A stretch of 64,000 nucleotides of DNA from Micromussa lordhowensis (lineage: Eukaryota > Cnidaria > Anthozoa > Scleractinia > Lobophylliidae), in the NCBI GenBank assembly GCA_964020085.1, contig OZ026595.1, positions 18,886,653 to 18,950,652 on the forward strand, written 5' to 3'. The position numbers and the translations under genes were made by a program. Positions 11,480 through 24,090 of the stretch are shown here, piece by piece (position 1 is the stretch's first letter; the number at the start of each line of letters is the position of its first letter). Below the pieces are notes generated by a model, which saw only the letters and a list, made by a program, of their open reading frames with translations, ran no database searches and was not told where the DNA came from.

Positions 11480-11833
11480 TCCGCCTCGTGGGAAAAACTC
11501 ATCTCCTGGGATGTAAAAAATATGTAATATGTATGTTGATTTCCGTGACGCGAGTCAAAAATTGTACTTGCCGAAACCGAGAACTGATTACCTGAAGCGT
11601 AGTTTCAGTTATAGCGGAGCTTATCTTTGGAACGATCTCCCTGAGGATATCCGCACTACAAAATCTCTAAGCAACTTTAAAAGAAGAATCGATAAATGGC
11701 TCTCTGTATCGGACTCCCACACGGCAAATATGTAAACCAGTAAATAGAAAATTTTATTTAAGAACTTCTATTGTTATACTGATATTTTTACCGTGTTTTA
11801 AATAAAGATTTCATTCATTCATTCATTCATTCA
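11480..11833 (+). mobile_element. 3' end of a CR1/L2-like LINE
   Basis: The open frame 11529-11735 encodes the C-terminal tail found after the reverse transcriptase thumb in CR1/L2/Rex-type LINEs (YSGAYLWNDLPEDIR and SLSNFKRRIDKWL). An AATAAA follows (about 11799) and then an (ATTC)n tract at 11812-11833, the type of 3' microsatellite tail these elements carry. The element is strongly 5'-truncated. Confidence 0.75.
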
Positions 11834-12067
11834 ATGTTTTAGCACGCTAAAACGCAATGACGCGAAGCACATTAAACACTTTTTCCTTTTTGTCAATTTT
11901 CCAGTGTTTCTATGCTCAGAGTCGTATTGTGTATATCTTTCTAATGGGGCTGTATAAGAAGATGACTGATAACCTTTATGCGAAAACAGACAATTAAAAT
12001 GTCTTGAGTACAAAGAGGAAATATTCTGACAACTTTAGGAATTGGTTACTATAGACCTTCTTAGCTT

Positions 12068-12215
12068 GGGCGGGTTGTTTTACAGACCACATGATATTCT
12101 CTAGGGTAATCGTCTTTTATCCTTCCAGAAATTATTCGTTCGTATACACGCGACTATTTGAAAACTGGAAAGCAAGAATTCTCAAGAGTATCACCACATG
12201 GTCTGAAATGGGGTA
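12068..12215. repeat. Dispersed repeat copy, also present at 23.6 kb
   Basis: The stretch CAGACCACATGATATTCTCT..CAAGAATTCTCAAGAGTATCA matches 23586-23683 followed by 24222-24240, where it is split by nested MITEs. The class is unknown. Confidence 0.6.
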
Positions 12216-12749
12216 ACAAAATTAGTAATTTTATTCAGATGGAAACCAGCGTGCAACTAACACCGTTTATATATTAATTCACATGGTAGCACTTTTATTT
12301 TAAATATTAACATAAACGTATTCATAACCAGTATACACAACACCAATGAATATTTATTTTTGCTACTTTAACCGTGAGATCTTGTAATGAAATGTTTTTG
12401 CAATTTTCGATCAAAATTTCCTCCTCATCAGTGTTTCATTTCGTATCAAAAATTCACAGTCTTCTTTTTTTCTCGACAGAACTTTTGATTGTATTTCAGT
12501 ATGACAACCATTAGCTATTCCCTGTTTTCGTAGACAGCAAATGATAATTACCACCACACCCTTTTGTGCGCTGAGCGGTCAGAAACCTCCGCTACTCACC
12601 GCCACATCGGTAAATATAGGTCAATTATCACTTGCATGTGTCCGAAAAAGCGTGATTGTGTTTAATTATGCAACAAGCACTATAAAATCGTATTCAAGGT
12701 CTTCACAGATTGATTCAGGATCAGTCGACTGGTCCACTATTCCAGGTTG

Positions 12750-12805
12750 TCAACGACAATTTCAAAGCTGAGGGTGCCATCTTCTAGACGAGAAAGGAAA
12801 GTTCA
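12750..12805 (+). other. Possible 5' untranslated exon of DD3-3-like gene
   Basis: A segment ending AGTTCAG at 12805 is followed by GTAAGA, a strong donor. The next acceptor, GGAACAG ending at 12990, places only GAC before the ATG at 12994. The 5' limit of this exon is not visible; about 12750 is a guess. Confidence 0.4.
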
Positions 12806-12993
12806 GGTAAGATATTGGTTTTATTTCTTTCGTCGAAACGTTAGTTAAGTTTTATAAGAGTCAATAACTCCAAATACGCCTTAACAAGGACCAATTCCAT
12901 CATTGTGAATTTCAGCTTCCCTTTTGTACGCTTTTAAGTTGGTTTTTCTTTGTTGATTAGTTCACTGTTTGATCTTTTGTGCTGGAACAGGAC

Positions 12994-15900
12994 ATGAGGA
13001 CCCTTATTGTTTGGGGCTGCCTCCTGGTTGTACTTATCGAGCCTTGCCTGTCGGACATATACATGCATTTTCCACCAGGATCCAACAATCGTTTGAATGG
13101 CAACCAAGATAACGTCAGGAACGCAAACAGAGTGTTTGACTCGCAGGTAAGAAGTCGCGCCCATTCTTGGATCTTTCTGCAGGTACCGGAGCACAGATTA
13201 CGTAAGCTTACGTAAAACAAAAGAAATAAAAGACAGGAAACAAAACAACTCCAAATAAAGACTAATCCCAAGTGACCCAAAATACAAAGCTTTCCGGTAC
13301 CTGCAGATGTATCCCCATTGTTGAACCAGGTTCGCCCCTGGATAATTCAGCTTGACGTAATTGACTTCCACAGCTGGTATGTTGCACTCATCTATCTCTG
13401 AGAGGCCCAAACGTTTAGACGCAGTCGTGTACAGCAATATCAATACCGTATATGGTATTTCCAAAGAAGGTGGCCAAACTTTAACCTTAAAACTAGACCT
13501 TTTATCGCAAGAAATGATGAGAACTTGTACGATTAGTCACATCTTTTTAAGTTTGAAACTTCCAACGAGATTCAAATTTCTTAAACATCAACAATGTTTT
13601 GGGATATGGGTCCTGTTTTAGTTTAAAGATTACAAGCAAAAGCATTAAATCCCCATGTAACAATTATGTACGTCCTGCTTAAAATTCTGACTTGCAATTG
13701 TCACTTGAGGAAAAACACGCAAACTGCAATATACAGACCAAACCCTATGCTTGAAGCATGTTTAAAATAATCCTAGAGATGTACAGTGAAAAGAATTATG
13801 ACATCCAAGAATGCCGTCTTCATTAAGACATCTTCATTAACAGTAAAAAACTCTTTCCCTGAAATTTAGGAAACTAATAACACTGTTCCAAGTAATGTTG
13901 TAAAACTGAACACTTTAATTAAACTCTAGAAAGGGTCAACGGACAAATAAAAAGTACCCGGGGAACCTGATAGAATCTCATCAGCAAATGTAAAGGCTAA
14001 AAGGAACTGAACTTAGAGAGGCTGACCGTACGGTTGGAATAAACTGTTTTATCTATCTACTAATATTTCGTCAGGCACGGCCTGACTTCTTCAGAAAATG
14101 TTTTGGACTGACGTTTACTTTTTCAGAATAACGGCAAAGCTGGATACAATGTCGGAGACAAATTGAGCAACAACCCTGGAAACGATATTCAAGAGTTCAG
14201 ACAGCAACCAATGGTAAGCCTAAAAAAAATCATTTGTAATTTCTTCAAAACAGCTTTTGATCGATGCGCTCTTAGTCTTCTCCGCAGTCGCTATCAGGGT
14301 CGTCACGCAACGCTTCTCCCTGGGAGAGAAGCGTTGCGTGACGACGATCCTGATAACGGCTGCGAAGGAGACTAATCAATAATTTTTGTGCGCTGTTTAC
14401 TGCTTCCGATTTGTCAGGAGTTCTACATGAGTGGATGTGATGCCCAGGCTAAAACTGTCGTAGAAATTATGTGGACAAACCAACACGGGACCGGCCCAAA
14501 GACTGACGACAGAGTGGAATCACAGATCATATTACAGTACATGTGTCAAGCGTATCCTGAGGGCAAGATGGCTTCCAATGATGTGAACAGAGAGTTTCAA
14601 TATCATACTATTCGTAATGGCCAAACACTAAATACTCAGCATTTCAAAAACGGAGAAAGGGAGAATGCTTACATCAGAAAAGACCGAGGACTTCACGAGC
14701 CAGCCAATTACTATCAAGCCTATTTCCGCAGAGAAAGAAACAAAGGTGAGAGTACCATAAGTGCTTTGAAAAGCTGTGTCGAGATATCTTCAGTCAAGTT
14801 TTGGGACACTCGAAATGAAAAGAAATTTAATCCTGCCTTTTACGTATGAAAAAAACTTACTCCGGTTTCTTTCTCTCCATCTCGAATGTTACACAGCAAA
14901 CTGATTACATTTTCTTGTAGATATAAACGTTAACTGTTTCTTTACTCATAACGTTCAGTCCGGAATGTATCACCTAACTACATTCACTTGCATCCCTAAA
15001 AAATCTCTTCCGGTACAAGTTGTCTCCTTATTTACTTTGTGGTCCTGTAAGCACACAGTTTCCAATCCGCTCTCACATCTCAGATGACAGCTTCTAAACT
15101 ACTTCACAGACACTACTCAATGGTAAGGACAACAACATTTCAATTTTAAGCCTCTTCTATTTTTTTGTAAAAAAATGCAAATAAGGCTGAAAGCCTCCAG
15201 CATCATGCAAGTCATAACAAACTTCCAGCACGAAGCTAACACCTCTTGCTCATGCCATAGGTTTGTTTACCGCTGACCAAAACCTTAAAGGTGATTTACC
15301 CACTTGCACACGACAAAACCCTGCAGGAACAAGAAGGGGCTTGGAAGTCCCCGAGGAGCGCGATTACTATCCTTACTGGGGCCCCACCCCCTGGAAGGAC
15401 ATTGCTATCATGATCAGCAATAAAAAGACCTTGAATTTGATGAGGAAATACGTCAACAGTCCTGAATATGGTTACAAATGTGAGTTATTATCTGAACTTT
15501 AAAACTGCTTTATAAACTGGACATTATCGGTTCTCTGCAGCCAATCAGTAATAAACCTTTCTCGTATTCCACTTGCCTACAAGCAAAAGCGCCAGGACGA
15601 AATTGAGGAGAATCGCACACCAGTGTTTGTTGCAATGCTGGGAAGATTTATTTCCAGCCTATTACTTTCACTCGACTCAAATTAAACACTCTATCATTTC
15701 GCAACTGTGGTATAAAGTGACTACCTGATACTAATTACACACTTTTTACCATTCGACAGTTACTGAAAATGACTTGATCTGGTGCAACAAAAAAAAAATA
15801 ACTCAATAACACTTTTTCTATTAAATTCAACTTAGATATGTGTATTATGCCAACCACACTGAAAAATAACCCCACCTGCCCCCGAGACAATCAAAACGCT

Positions 15901-18411
15901 CTCGCAAAACACTGCGTCGCCAAGTACATCACAGCAAATTCGTGTAAGGCGGCTGGAGGGAGCTGGACAAAATTTATCACAAACTACGAGGAGAAAACAG
16001 CTGGAGTGTTAAGCACCTGCTACAACATGGGAGATATGAAGCTTGTACGAGGCGTACCGTACGAACCGCATCTGCTCTCACAAGGAGCTAACGGACAACT
16101 GCAGTATGTTCTTCTTCACAAAACCCCTGATGTGATCTATGCTCCATCCACTGTCGTTAACCACAACGGAATGAACACAGAAGGCAGGTTTTCGTCGTAC
16201 AAGTGGAAAGTTCCTTGTTTCCCAACCAACACCACTCAACGTTGCGTGTTGCGTTTAAGGTAACAAAAATCACTAGCAACAGTTACCTTTTCAACTCCAA
16301 GGACTTGTCAACATATCAATTCACCTTAGTAAATGTTATAAAGTTCTTTATTTCTCTATTTTACCTAGAAGATTTTGGCACTTCATACCCTGAACGTGTT
16401 CCTTTAAATATTTAGTAATCATCAATCTGCAAAGGCAAAAAACAGTTTAACAATGAACACCAGAGTTGCTTCTCCTTCGCTAATTTCACTAATTCCTCTC
16501 CCCAGCTCCCATTTCTCCTTCATTCAACTGTTCAATCGTCTCCAGTCCCCCCGGGTTGTCCCCTTTTTGTGTTTTGTTTTTTATCTGGAGTCCAACACAG
16601 CCACCCATGGGATGACTATAAAATTAATTCTACATTCTGGATGTATAGATATACGATTTTATCGGTAAAATTTATTTGCCAGTTCTTAATTCGCAGATAC
16701 AACATTACCACTCCTGATGCTCCTCGTGAATTTGATGCCCGCAATAACTCACAGTAAGTGACGATACATTATAACTTTCTTAAAGGAAATAATTGGGGGG
16801 GAAGATATCTTTTAGCGTAAATAACTTCCTCTTTCACCAGAAAAGTACTAAATATTGACTACCAGTACCAGCACTTTGTGTTACATTTTGCTTTTTGGTG
16901 GGGGGAGAGGCAAGAGACCAATGAGGTGGCCCCTTATTGATATAAGCAAGGTCTTGATTCATCACCATTGGCAAGCTTAGCAGGGTCACACTTTACTCAG
17001 ATAAATTACAATCTCCACCCGTGGGTATAAATAGATGTTGTGACTGTTTTCAATCTTTCAGGTTCAAACAACAATCAAAATAACTTCCTTGGAAATTTCA
17101 ATAGTAAGAGTTCCTTTATGGTTGCTATACGAGACCCTGTTATTCCGAAATAACGTTAAAATCTCCCACCGAAATATAGTCACTCCCCTCCCCCGATTAT
17201 ACTTACGACTGGCTGGGTGGAACTTAACATTTTTCTTCTTTGTCTAAACCAACGTTGTTTATCTTACCTGTACAGGGTAAAAAATAACCCGACAACAAAA
17301 GCAGTTGATGGTAAAACTCATCTACAGCTCGCTTTGAACACCGCGCAGCTTCCCCGAACATTCCAGGACCGAAGTCACGTGATCTTCCTAAAGCCAAGAA
17401 ATCATCTCCCTGCAAGATATCAGCAATCCAAAATATACTACATCGGGGGAATAGGAAAGAGAGGAAACATTGTGCAGGCTTATCCAGCCATGGAATATCG
17501 CTTCACTCCTGAACGCATTACAGTTACAACAGATGATGTAGTGTGTTTCGTCTGGTCGGGTCAGAACTGAATTATTCATTGTAAACTATTGCCATAATTT
17601 TACTAACTGCATTAAACAGACAAACGTCAGTATGACAATAAAAACCTACATTTTAAATAAGATAGGGTTCAAGCATCACTGAGATGTTGTGAATTTTTTC
17701 AATCTTTCAGGTTCAAACAACAATCAAAACAACGAGGGAGAAGGGACGCCACGTAAGCAAATATTTTCTCATAAATCTCTGAAAAAATAGACATTAAATA
17801 GAAATTAAAAACCTAAAAATAAGATCACGGCTTAGTTCAGTTTCGTTGCAGACTATTGAGCGTAAGAAATTTGAAATAAATCAGAGAATCAGTGCCAGTC
17901 TATATCATAATTACTTGGAATTAGACTTGTTTTTTTAGAAAAACCCGAGAGTCCCAGTAGTGCTCCAAACTTCTGAAATCTGCATGTCTCCTCTAGTCCA
18001 TGGAAAGACGTATTGCACTATAAATATAAAAATGACAAATAACAAATAATGCACGCACCTAAATTAACACCCTTTTTTATTATTTCAGGTACAGATCGCA
18101 CGAACGTGTGTTGGGTAAAAGAAGGATGTAGCACTCTCAAGCCAGCAGCTTGTCATAGCTTGCCCCTCGAAGTAGTTGACCATATTAATGAATTTAACGC
18201 TGCAAAGTTAAATCTTCACCTCAACAAAGGCTGCTACACCGCTGACAACCTGCAAGCTCAGCTAAACAACGCCCCAGCCTCCTGTAACCCGCCGTGTTTC
18301 CGCATCACGAAGCCTGGGGAGTACTGCTACATAGGCACGCGCAATAACAACTTCTCCAACAGGCGTCACATGGGACAGATCATTGTTACCCAGGCCTCCG
18401 TTGGAGCCTAA
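12994..18411 (+). CDS. DD3-3-like secreted protein, nine coding exons
   Basis: Exons: 12994-13146, 14127-14213, 14418-14745, 15261-15479, 15836-16259, 16697-16753, 17276-17559, 17711-17752, 18089-18411. Every junction is GT..AG and every phase agrees, giving 638 residues. The start codon follows an acceptor by three bases. Residues 1-20 are a signal peptide. The mature protein opens with [17 protein letters not shown], the signature of protein DD3-3, first described as a Dictyostelium developmentally regulated product and found in cnidarians and other invertebrates. Other family-like segments are [20 protein letters not shown]-independent [18 protein letters not shown], and a Cys-rich final exon ([16 protein letters not shown]) ending in [11 protein letters not shown]. 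The eighth exon is a Ser/Asn/Gln/Gly linker of 14 codons. The molecular function of the family is unknown. No transmembrane segment is seen besides the signal peptide. An AATAAA lies at 18634. Confidence 0.88.
14272..14375. mobile_element. Foldback MITE in DD3-3 intron
   Basis: The arms TTAGTCTTCTCCGCAG..CGTCACGCAACGCTTCTC and their complement ending CTGCGAAGGAGACTAA leave almost no loop. 104 bp, lying 58 bp after the exon 2 donor. Confidence 0.85.
17062..17103 (+). pseudogene. Duplicated microexon, phase-incompatible copy
   Basis: The acceptor CAATCTTTCAG and the following GTTCAAACAACAATCAAAA are the same as at the real microexon 17711-17752, and both copies are exactly 42 bp and end at a GTAAG donor. 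Read in phase 1 this copy encodes [13 protein letters not shown]. At its position the preceding exon ends in phase 2, so inclusion brings an in-frame TAA after six codons. It is probably a skipped decoy or a relic of local intron-exon duplication. Confidence 0.75.
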
Positions 18412-18633
18412 CTTCTGGTTAAAATTATTACACCTTTGTACGAAGTCTTCGTGCTTATTTACAGTTCTTGCTAACTCTCGCAAAAAAATTAACATTGTTG
18501 TTACTCCAGAGAGAGTAGATTAAGGAATCTGAATCCGGGAAACTGTCAAGTGCTTTTGAAATTAGGGAATACAATTTTAAATCTACCTCGCTCCATCAAA
18601 TACGGAGTTGGATACGTCCATTGTTTGATGTGA

Positions 18634-18639
18634 AATAAA
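18634..18639 (+). other. Polyadenylation signal of DD3-3-like gene
   Basis: AATAAA lies 223 bp after the stop codon in AT-rich DNA, a normal position for a 3' UTR end. Confidence 0.55.
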
Positions 18640-18964
18640 CATTATGAAAATTAATCGAGACTTGTGTGAAGTGTGTCTATTTGAGAGATTTCCGAGATAG
18701 TCTAACGGTCCTTTTTGAAGCTCATACACTTGATTTTTTGCAATCATTATTTTAAGCGTAAAGAAAATTCTGTAGTCGTAAATCCTTCATTAATCGACTC
18801 GCATTTATTGTTTGTTAAAGGCTGCAAAAGTACGGGAAAATCGAATGTTTACACCGTAAGCGAAGCAAGTTCTATAAGGAAACTTAAGACTAACGCATTT
18901 CTACTTAATCTTGGAGTTAAGGTCTATCAATGTAGGCCCGCCAGTTTTGCTCGAATTTAAAATT

Positions 18965-19862
18965 AAATATTACATACAGACAAACATATTTTTTCTCCCA
19001 AAAGGACTTTTCAGAATAAACGTACGTTGTACGAATGAAGCTTAAAAAAAATAACCAAAGTAAAATTAATATAAATATTAATCTAGAACAGAAAGAAAGA
19101 GAAGACGATACGAAAATAAGTATTGAGAATAAATTACTTAATTCAACAACTCTCTAGAGAGGTTCAGATTGATTGTTTCCTCAAGCCGTGTTTAAATTAC
19201 TTTTTAAGTTTCATCTTAAGGCTAATGCGTTCCAAAGTTTGACACTTCTTAAATAGAAAGTTATTTGCCCCGTAGCAGTTCTGTAGCATTTGGGCATTCC
19301 TAGTCGTTCGATTAGTGACGCAAGCTCTTTGAATATATTTAGAGAATAGGGCGGGGTCTGGTGCACAACCAGTCATGCCTTCGAAGGCCGTTGTGGCGTG
19401 GCGATAGTATAATGGCTGCCTCACTAGAAGCCACCTTATATCTTCAAGGATGGGGGTCACGTGGTCATATTTTCTTCTGTTACTAATGATGCGGCATACA
19501 AAATTCTGAACACCGTGGATCCTGTTCAGGTTGGACTCGTTAGAGTTGCTCCAGACATTAGAACAATGGAATAGTTTGCTAAAGACTAAGGAGTTGATTA
19601 TGATTGTGAGAGCGTTCCTATCGAAAGCACGCTTTACTCTATATATTTGCCCAAAGCTGAACACGGTAGAAGCGACATGACTATTATATGTCATATCGTT
19701 AATGAAAACACTAAACAACTGAAAAATATTTTTCGAGTCTATTTGAGCTGTGCTGTCTAACCTCGTTATTATTATGGCCCCGGTCATTATCGCTGGTCGA
19801 CATATTTGATTTTCACGCCAACGCGAGAGGGACCTGGGGACTAAGTTAAGTGAGATAATCGA
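18965..19862 (-). mobile_element. CR1/L2-like LINE, 3' fragment
   Basis: On the minus strand, 19197 to about 19870 is open for about 220 codons. Its downstream part matches the thumb and C-terminal tail of CR1/L2-type reverse transcriptases (IHGVQNFVCRIISNRRKYDH, HVTPILEDIRWL, TNRTTRNAQML). No catalytic YADD-type motif is present, so it is 5'-truncated. The 3' side contains TTCTCCCAAAAGGACTTTTC, a block that recurs at about 20463 and, in shorter form, in unit B at 61305-61342, where it looks like the 3' UTR of related elements. Confidence 0.75.
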
Positions 19863-19988
19863 TATATTAAAATTCAGCATAAAACAATAGACCTCAGCAC
19901 GAGGTTCCGGGGAATAAACCCCACAAACTCTGTATTCCCCGGAGCCTCGTGCTGAGGTCTATTGTTTTAGGCTGAATTTTAATATATA
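19862..19988. mobile_element. Foldback MITE
   Basis: The left arm ATATATTAAAATTCAGC..AACAATAGACCTCAGCACG pairs with the right arm CGTGCTGAGGTCTATTGTT..GCTGAATTTTAATATAT. A short loop is centred near 19922. 127 bp, abutting the LINE fragment. Confidence 0.85.
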
Positions 19989-20445
19989 GAAATTGGTCTG
20001 TTTATTTACTTGCAGTGTTTCTTGAGAAAAGGAGCCGTGATCTCAACCAATCTCCGCTGACTGCTTTCTTTAAGAAATCAAGAACATTTTCTTCTTGTTT
20101 CTATTGAATACTAAAGTCCTGTAGAAAATAGAAACACGACTTTCAACTTAGCAGAGAGTTCGCTGCCTACTATAACGTTTAAATTATCGATCAGCCACCA
20201 CAAAATGTTTCAAAAAATAAATCAAAACATACTGCATTTTGAGTCCTCACTTTCTGGCTTCATGCTCGTTTTTGGACCAAGTTGAATATTTTTCTATTTA
20301 TCCTGCTAATTTCCCGGTATACCTAGTGAACCTTACATGTCGGTTTTAACGATCGGTACCATCATAGGTAAACTACATGCAGCCCTTCTTCTCTCTTAGG
20401 GTCCTCAAACGCGAAGTGGAAAGGTCAAGAAGGGGCTGGAGAGAG

Positions 20446-20525
20446 CCACAAACATACTTTATTCGTCCCAAAAGAGCTTTTCAGAATAGGTACATTGTGG
20501 TGAGAAAGCAAGAAATTATTTTCTC
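20446..20525 (-). mobile_element. LINE 3' UTR fragment
   Basis: The stretch ACATACTTTATTCGTCCCAA and AGAGCTTTTCAGAATAGG repeats the 3' block of the LINE at 18965-19862. No coding part remains. Confidence 0.5.
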
Positions 20526-22032
20526 ACCCTCAAGCTAAGTCTCCTGGAAAACACAGCCGATCCAATAACCAAGTAAGAGGTGCTTCCTTAGTATTGGCGC
20601 TCGGACACTGGAAAGGTTTCGTGCAATAACTTGGAATAATACTATGAAATGTAAGATCAAGGGAAAATTCGAAGAACTGAATAAAATTTTAGACATTGCA
20701 ATTGCGTGTTCATGTAAATCTAATATTTCATTCTCATTTTCATTATGGCGGCTTGTGGAAGGTACAAGAAAGACTGTACTAAGTCGGGTCGTTTCGCGCG
20801 GGCTTTCGCGTCCTCTTCTGTCTTTTGCTTTCTTACCTCGCATGTCAAACACGCAATTTATTAACGGACCTATATATTGCTCCTTAAGATATCCATAACC
20901 GCCACGTATGTTTGTTTGGTTTCAATCTTCCCTTCCCATCTCTTGAGATTCCAGTCTAGCTTTATACTTTCCCGCTTTAAAATTTGGGCGCTTGAGAACC
21001 CCCGACCCGGCTTTCGAAATTTCCAATGACCTTTCCTAGAGCTGCGGATATTTTCCGGAACATTACCCTCGGCGTAAACCATTTATACATTTATAATTTT
21101 AGAACTCCAAATTTATTTTAAAAACTATAAAGTAAACATTGTGAGATGCGTAGGTAAAATTCATTTGTCTTATTCTCCACTAGCTTTCAATTACATCAGT
21201 TTTATCATACTAGGTGATATACAATGAAAGAGATCTGTTCTAGTAAGCAAGTTCTAATGAGCTTCTGACAAAGGCAAGAGAGCTCAATTTACACGTTATA
21301 GGCCATCGTTATACAGCGTTTCGTCCATCACCCGACCAAATCAATTTCAAATACTTTTTGCCCCTTTGCGGGTGTTTGCAAGTCTAACACGCTTGATATA
21401 TGTTTCCAAGGACTTACCGACATCTAAATCAATCCTCATAACGATGTTTTCGAACACCGTTTAGAGTGTCACTGGCGCCGATGCATATTTACATACAAAC
21501 CCGCTTAGAATTTTTTACTTGTTAATTTGTCAATATTCCCTTTATCCGATTTTTACATTATTTTTTTGACTATCCGCCAGTCTCACTTTTACGAGAGAGA
21601 GATACTGCTGCTCTCGGAGAGCAGCAGGAGATGGCTATATTAGAGCTATCATGCATCAATAATACTGAATATCGGGCTAACACTGAGGGCAGGTTTGAAA
21701 AGCTATTTTTACAAAAACTTCTGACAGATTCTTACATCAAGGGGTTACAAAGTGCCATAAAACTGGCAGGTGCTCAAGTCAGTCGAAAAATAAAAGCAAC
21801 CTACGATACTACGATTGTCTTCATGATTTTCTGCGACCATGAAATTTTTCAATGTTATTATTACTTTCATTAGCAATAACAAATATTTTCTCTGGTTTAT
21901 GTTTCAGAATTTTAAAATTTAACTCAACAAATGGCCCAGGAACCTCGCCTTGCAATTTTCACGCGCAAAGCTTGAAGTGTGACTTTTTTTTTTCGTCTCA
22001 ATAGCGCGACTCATTTGCATCTTATTCTTCAG
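20526..22032. other. Intergenic stretch without recognised genes
   Basis: AT-rich. A small perfect hairpin CTGCTGCTCTC/GAGAGCAGCAG lies at 21607-21629. The open frame from 21631 has no recognised motif; a GT follows CTGGCAG near 21766, so it could be a first exon of the spliced candidate downstream, but this is weak. Confidence 0.35.
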
Positions 22033-23420
22033 CTCCTCGTGGTCGCAACTGTCCGACTTCTTCGAAGGAAGAAACTTTTGTAGCAGATATGGAAGTTCCC
22101 TGAGCACTGCCTTCAAACCTGGGCTTCTACAGCAAAGGTAAGAGTTGAAATTGTGGGGCAAATTCGAGGCTAAAGGAAAAGAAAGCTATAAGCGAAACGA
22201 CCAAACGACTTCTTCTATTTCATGGCTGCCTAAACTGCCTATCAAATAACGTTGGCGCGTGATATTCGATAGTACAGTCCCTCGAAAGAGCCTTGACTAA
22301 ATCACTGAGCTAATTCTTTAATGGATTGTATGACTATTTACTCATTTTGGTCCTGTCATTTCAGGTTCAGATGAAGAAGGATTATCCAGGCGTTTTCGTT
22401 GGAGGACCTAAAGCAGATTGCTGAACACGAAGGTGAGCTTTCTTGACGTGAATATATTAAGAAAAATAGGTCGATAATATGTATATGTGGCTATTTTATC
22501 CATTGATATCTTGCAAGAAGTCTTCAGATTATGAATACGTTTGTTGATTTAAGGCTAAATAATATTTTAAAGTCAACCAAGGCCTCACGTATAAGATAAC
22601 TCACTTTTTCAAAATCCGTTCAAAATGATTTTCTTAGCTCGTTTCCAAGACAATGTATTGACGGAACGTTTCACCTGGAAATGGATGGTAAAAACTTACG
22701 TCGATTGCTTTTTTTATCATTTTCAGATGAACTACAATATCACGGGAAGACAAATATTTGCAAGACACTGGAGGCACTGGTATAAAGTACATGTAAAGAA
22801 TTGAGTGAAGGTGAGCCAAAGGAGCTTGTTAGTTAAAATAGATATGCAATGTGTACATGTGGCTACTGCTCCCATAGCAATGTGCTCATATATTCTGGGA
22901 AGAAATTACATGTTGATCACTTTATGAACTTCATAAGGTAAAGCAAATTCTCAAGGTGGTGACTGTTGACGTTTTCCAAAGAAATTCAAAACAAGCGTCT
23001 TGATCGTCACCAAAGCAACTTATTGAGGATGAATGACCCACAACCACGGCATTGTATAAGTCACATGTGGATAACTATCGAGAAATAAACTGAAAGATAT
23101 ATTACAAACCAGGATTACAAGCTAAGGTGTAGATTTTTAGCTGCTTTTCAAATCAGTGAAGGACAGGTAAATACAGAGAATTGGAATAAAGTGACTGAGT
23201 GTCCTTTTCTTGTCATCAATTATTGTAGAAAAGTTTGCTCGGCGAACTGGTTTATATTAATATCGAGAAAATGGAATTTTATCAATTTTGGAAAAATCTG
23301 TTTTGAATCAAAAGAGAATGCTGGTTTACAAGTGAGCTTTTATATTTTTTTCTTCAATTTCCAGGAACACTGAATCACTTTATTGAAAAATATTTTCGCC
23401 TCCAGACCTTCAATTACATG
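22033..23420 (+). ncRNA. Candidate spliced transcript with little coding potential
   Basis: Several segments on the plus strand have good splice sites on both sides. They are 22033-22137 (TTCTTCAG before, GTAAGA after), 22365-22432 (CATTTCAG, GTGAGC) and 22727-22810 (CATTTTCAG, GTGAGC). A weaker one is 23141-23166 (TTTTTAG, GTAAAT), and a possible last exon starts at 23365 (AATTTCCAG). Joining the first three gives no long open frame: the first is open for 35 codons in one frame, but the join stops three codons into the second. I infer a long non-coding RNA or the decayed end of a gene. No sequence similarity was recognised. Confidence 0.3.
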
Positions 23421-23695
23421 TGCTCATCGACAGCAAAAAGAACTGAAGGAGGTTTCCTTTTGCCAATCGCTCAGTAACTTATACAATTCGTGTATTTTAT
23501 CTTTGTAACTTTTTTCTTCATATGATTCTGTTTTTCTGACGAGGTAATAGAGTTCAGTTTATTTTGGGCGGTTCGTTTTCCCATTACAGACCACGTGATG
23601 TTCTCTAGGGAATCGTTCTTTTAGCCATCTAAAAATTATTCATTCACACACAAGTGACTATTTAAAAATGTGAATACAAGAATAGACCATTTTAC

Positions 23696-23896
23696 AGTTG
23701 TCTGCTCAGTGACCTGGCCTTTGAATGGCAGCGTGGCTGGAGGTAAACTTGTTTTGATACAGACCTCACTGCTTTTGTTGTGTAAATCAACTTGTTCTAA
23801 TGCTAACTAGGTGACAAAAGAAGTAAGGCCTGTATCAAAGTGGGGTCACCTCCAGCCTCGCTGGCATTCAAAAGCCAGATCACCGAGCAGACAACT
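23696..23896. mobile_element. Nested MITE 1
   Basis: The left end AGTTGTCTGCTCAGTGACC pairs with the right end GAGCAGACAACT, and pairing continues through GGCTGGAGGT and ACCTCCAGCC. The unpaired centre is about 100 bp. Total about 200 bp. Confidence 0.8.
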
Positions 23897-23906
23897 ACAT
23901 GTATTT

Positions 23907-24090
23907 AAGCAATAGAACACTTTTTCCGTGTTTACATAGCCTCATCTAAACACTCGGAGGGTTGGGAGAATTCGAGACTGTTATGCAGACCCTCCACTAC
24001 GTCTCGGTTTTGATTAACGTTCGAGAATTCTCCAAACCCTCCGAGTGTTTAGATTAGGCTATGTAAACACGGAAAAGTGCTCTATTGCTT
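23907..24090. mobile_element. Nested MITE 2
   Basis: The left arm AAGCAATAGAACAC..CCGTGTTTACATAGCC..CTAAACACTCGGAGGG has a near-perfect inverted copy on the right, ending CACGGAAAAGTGCTCTATTG. A further fragment with CCGTGTTTACATAC follows at about 24138 and looks like a related element. Confidence 0.85.

Noticed and set aside
12979..12993. Earlier start of the DD3-3-like protein at 12979
   Set aside because: It uses GTG and lies before the acceptor at 12989-12990. The ATG at 12994 begins a clean signal peptide.
22365..22432. In-frame TGA in the 22.4-kb segment as selenocysteine
   Set aside because: One frame reads KKDYPGVFVGGPKADC then TGA, but no SECIS-like hairpin was seen and no selenoprotein family fits.
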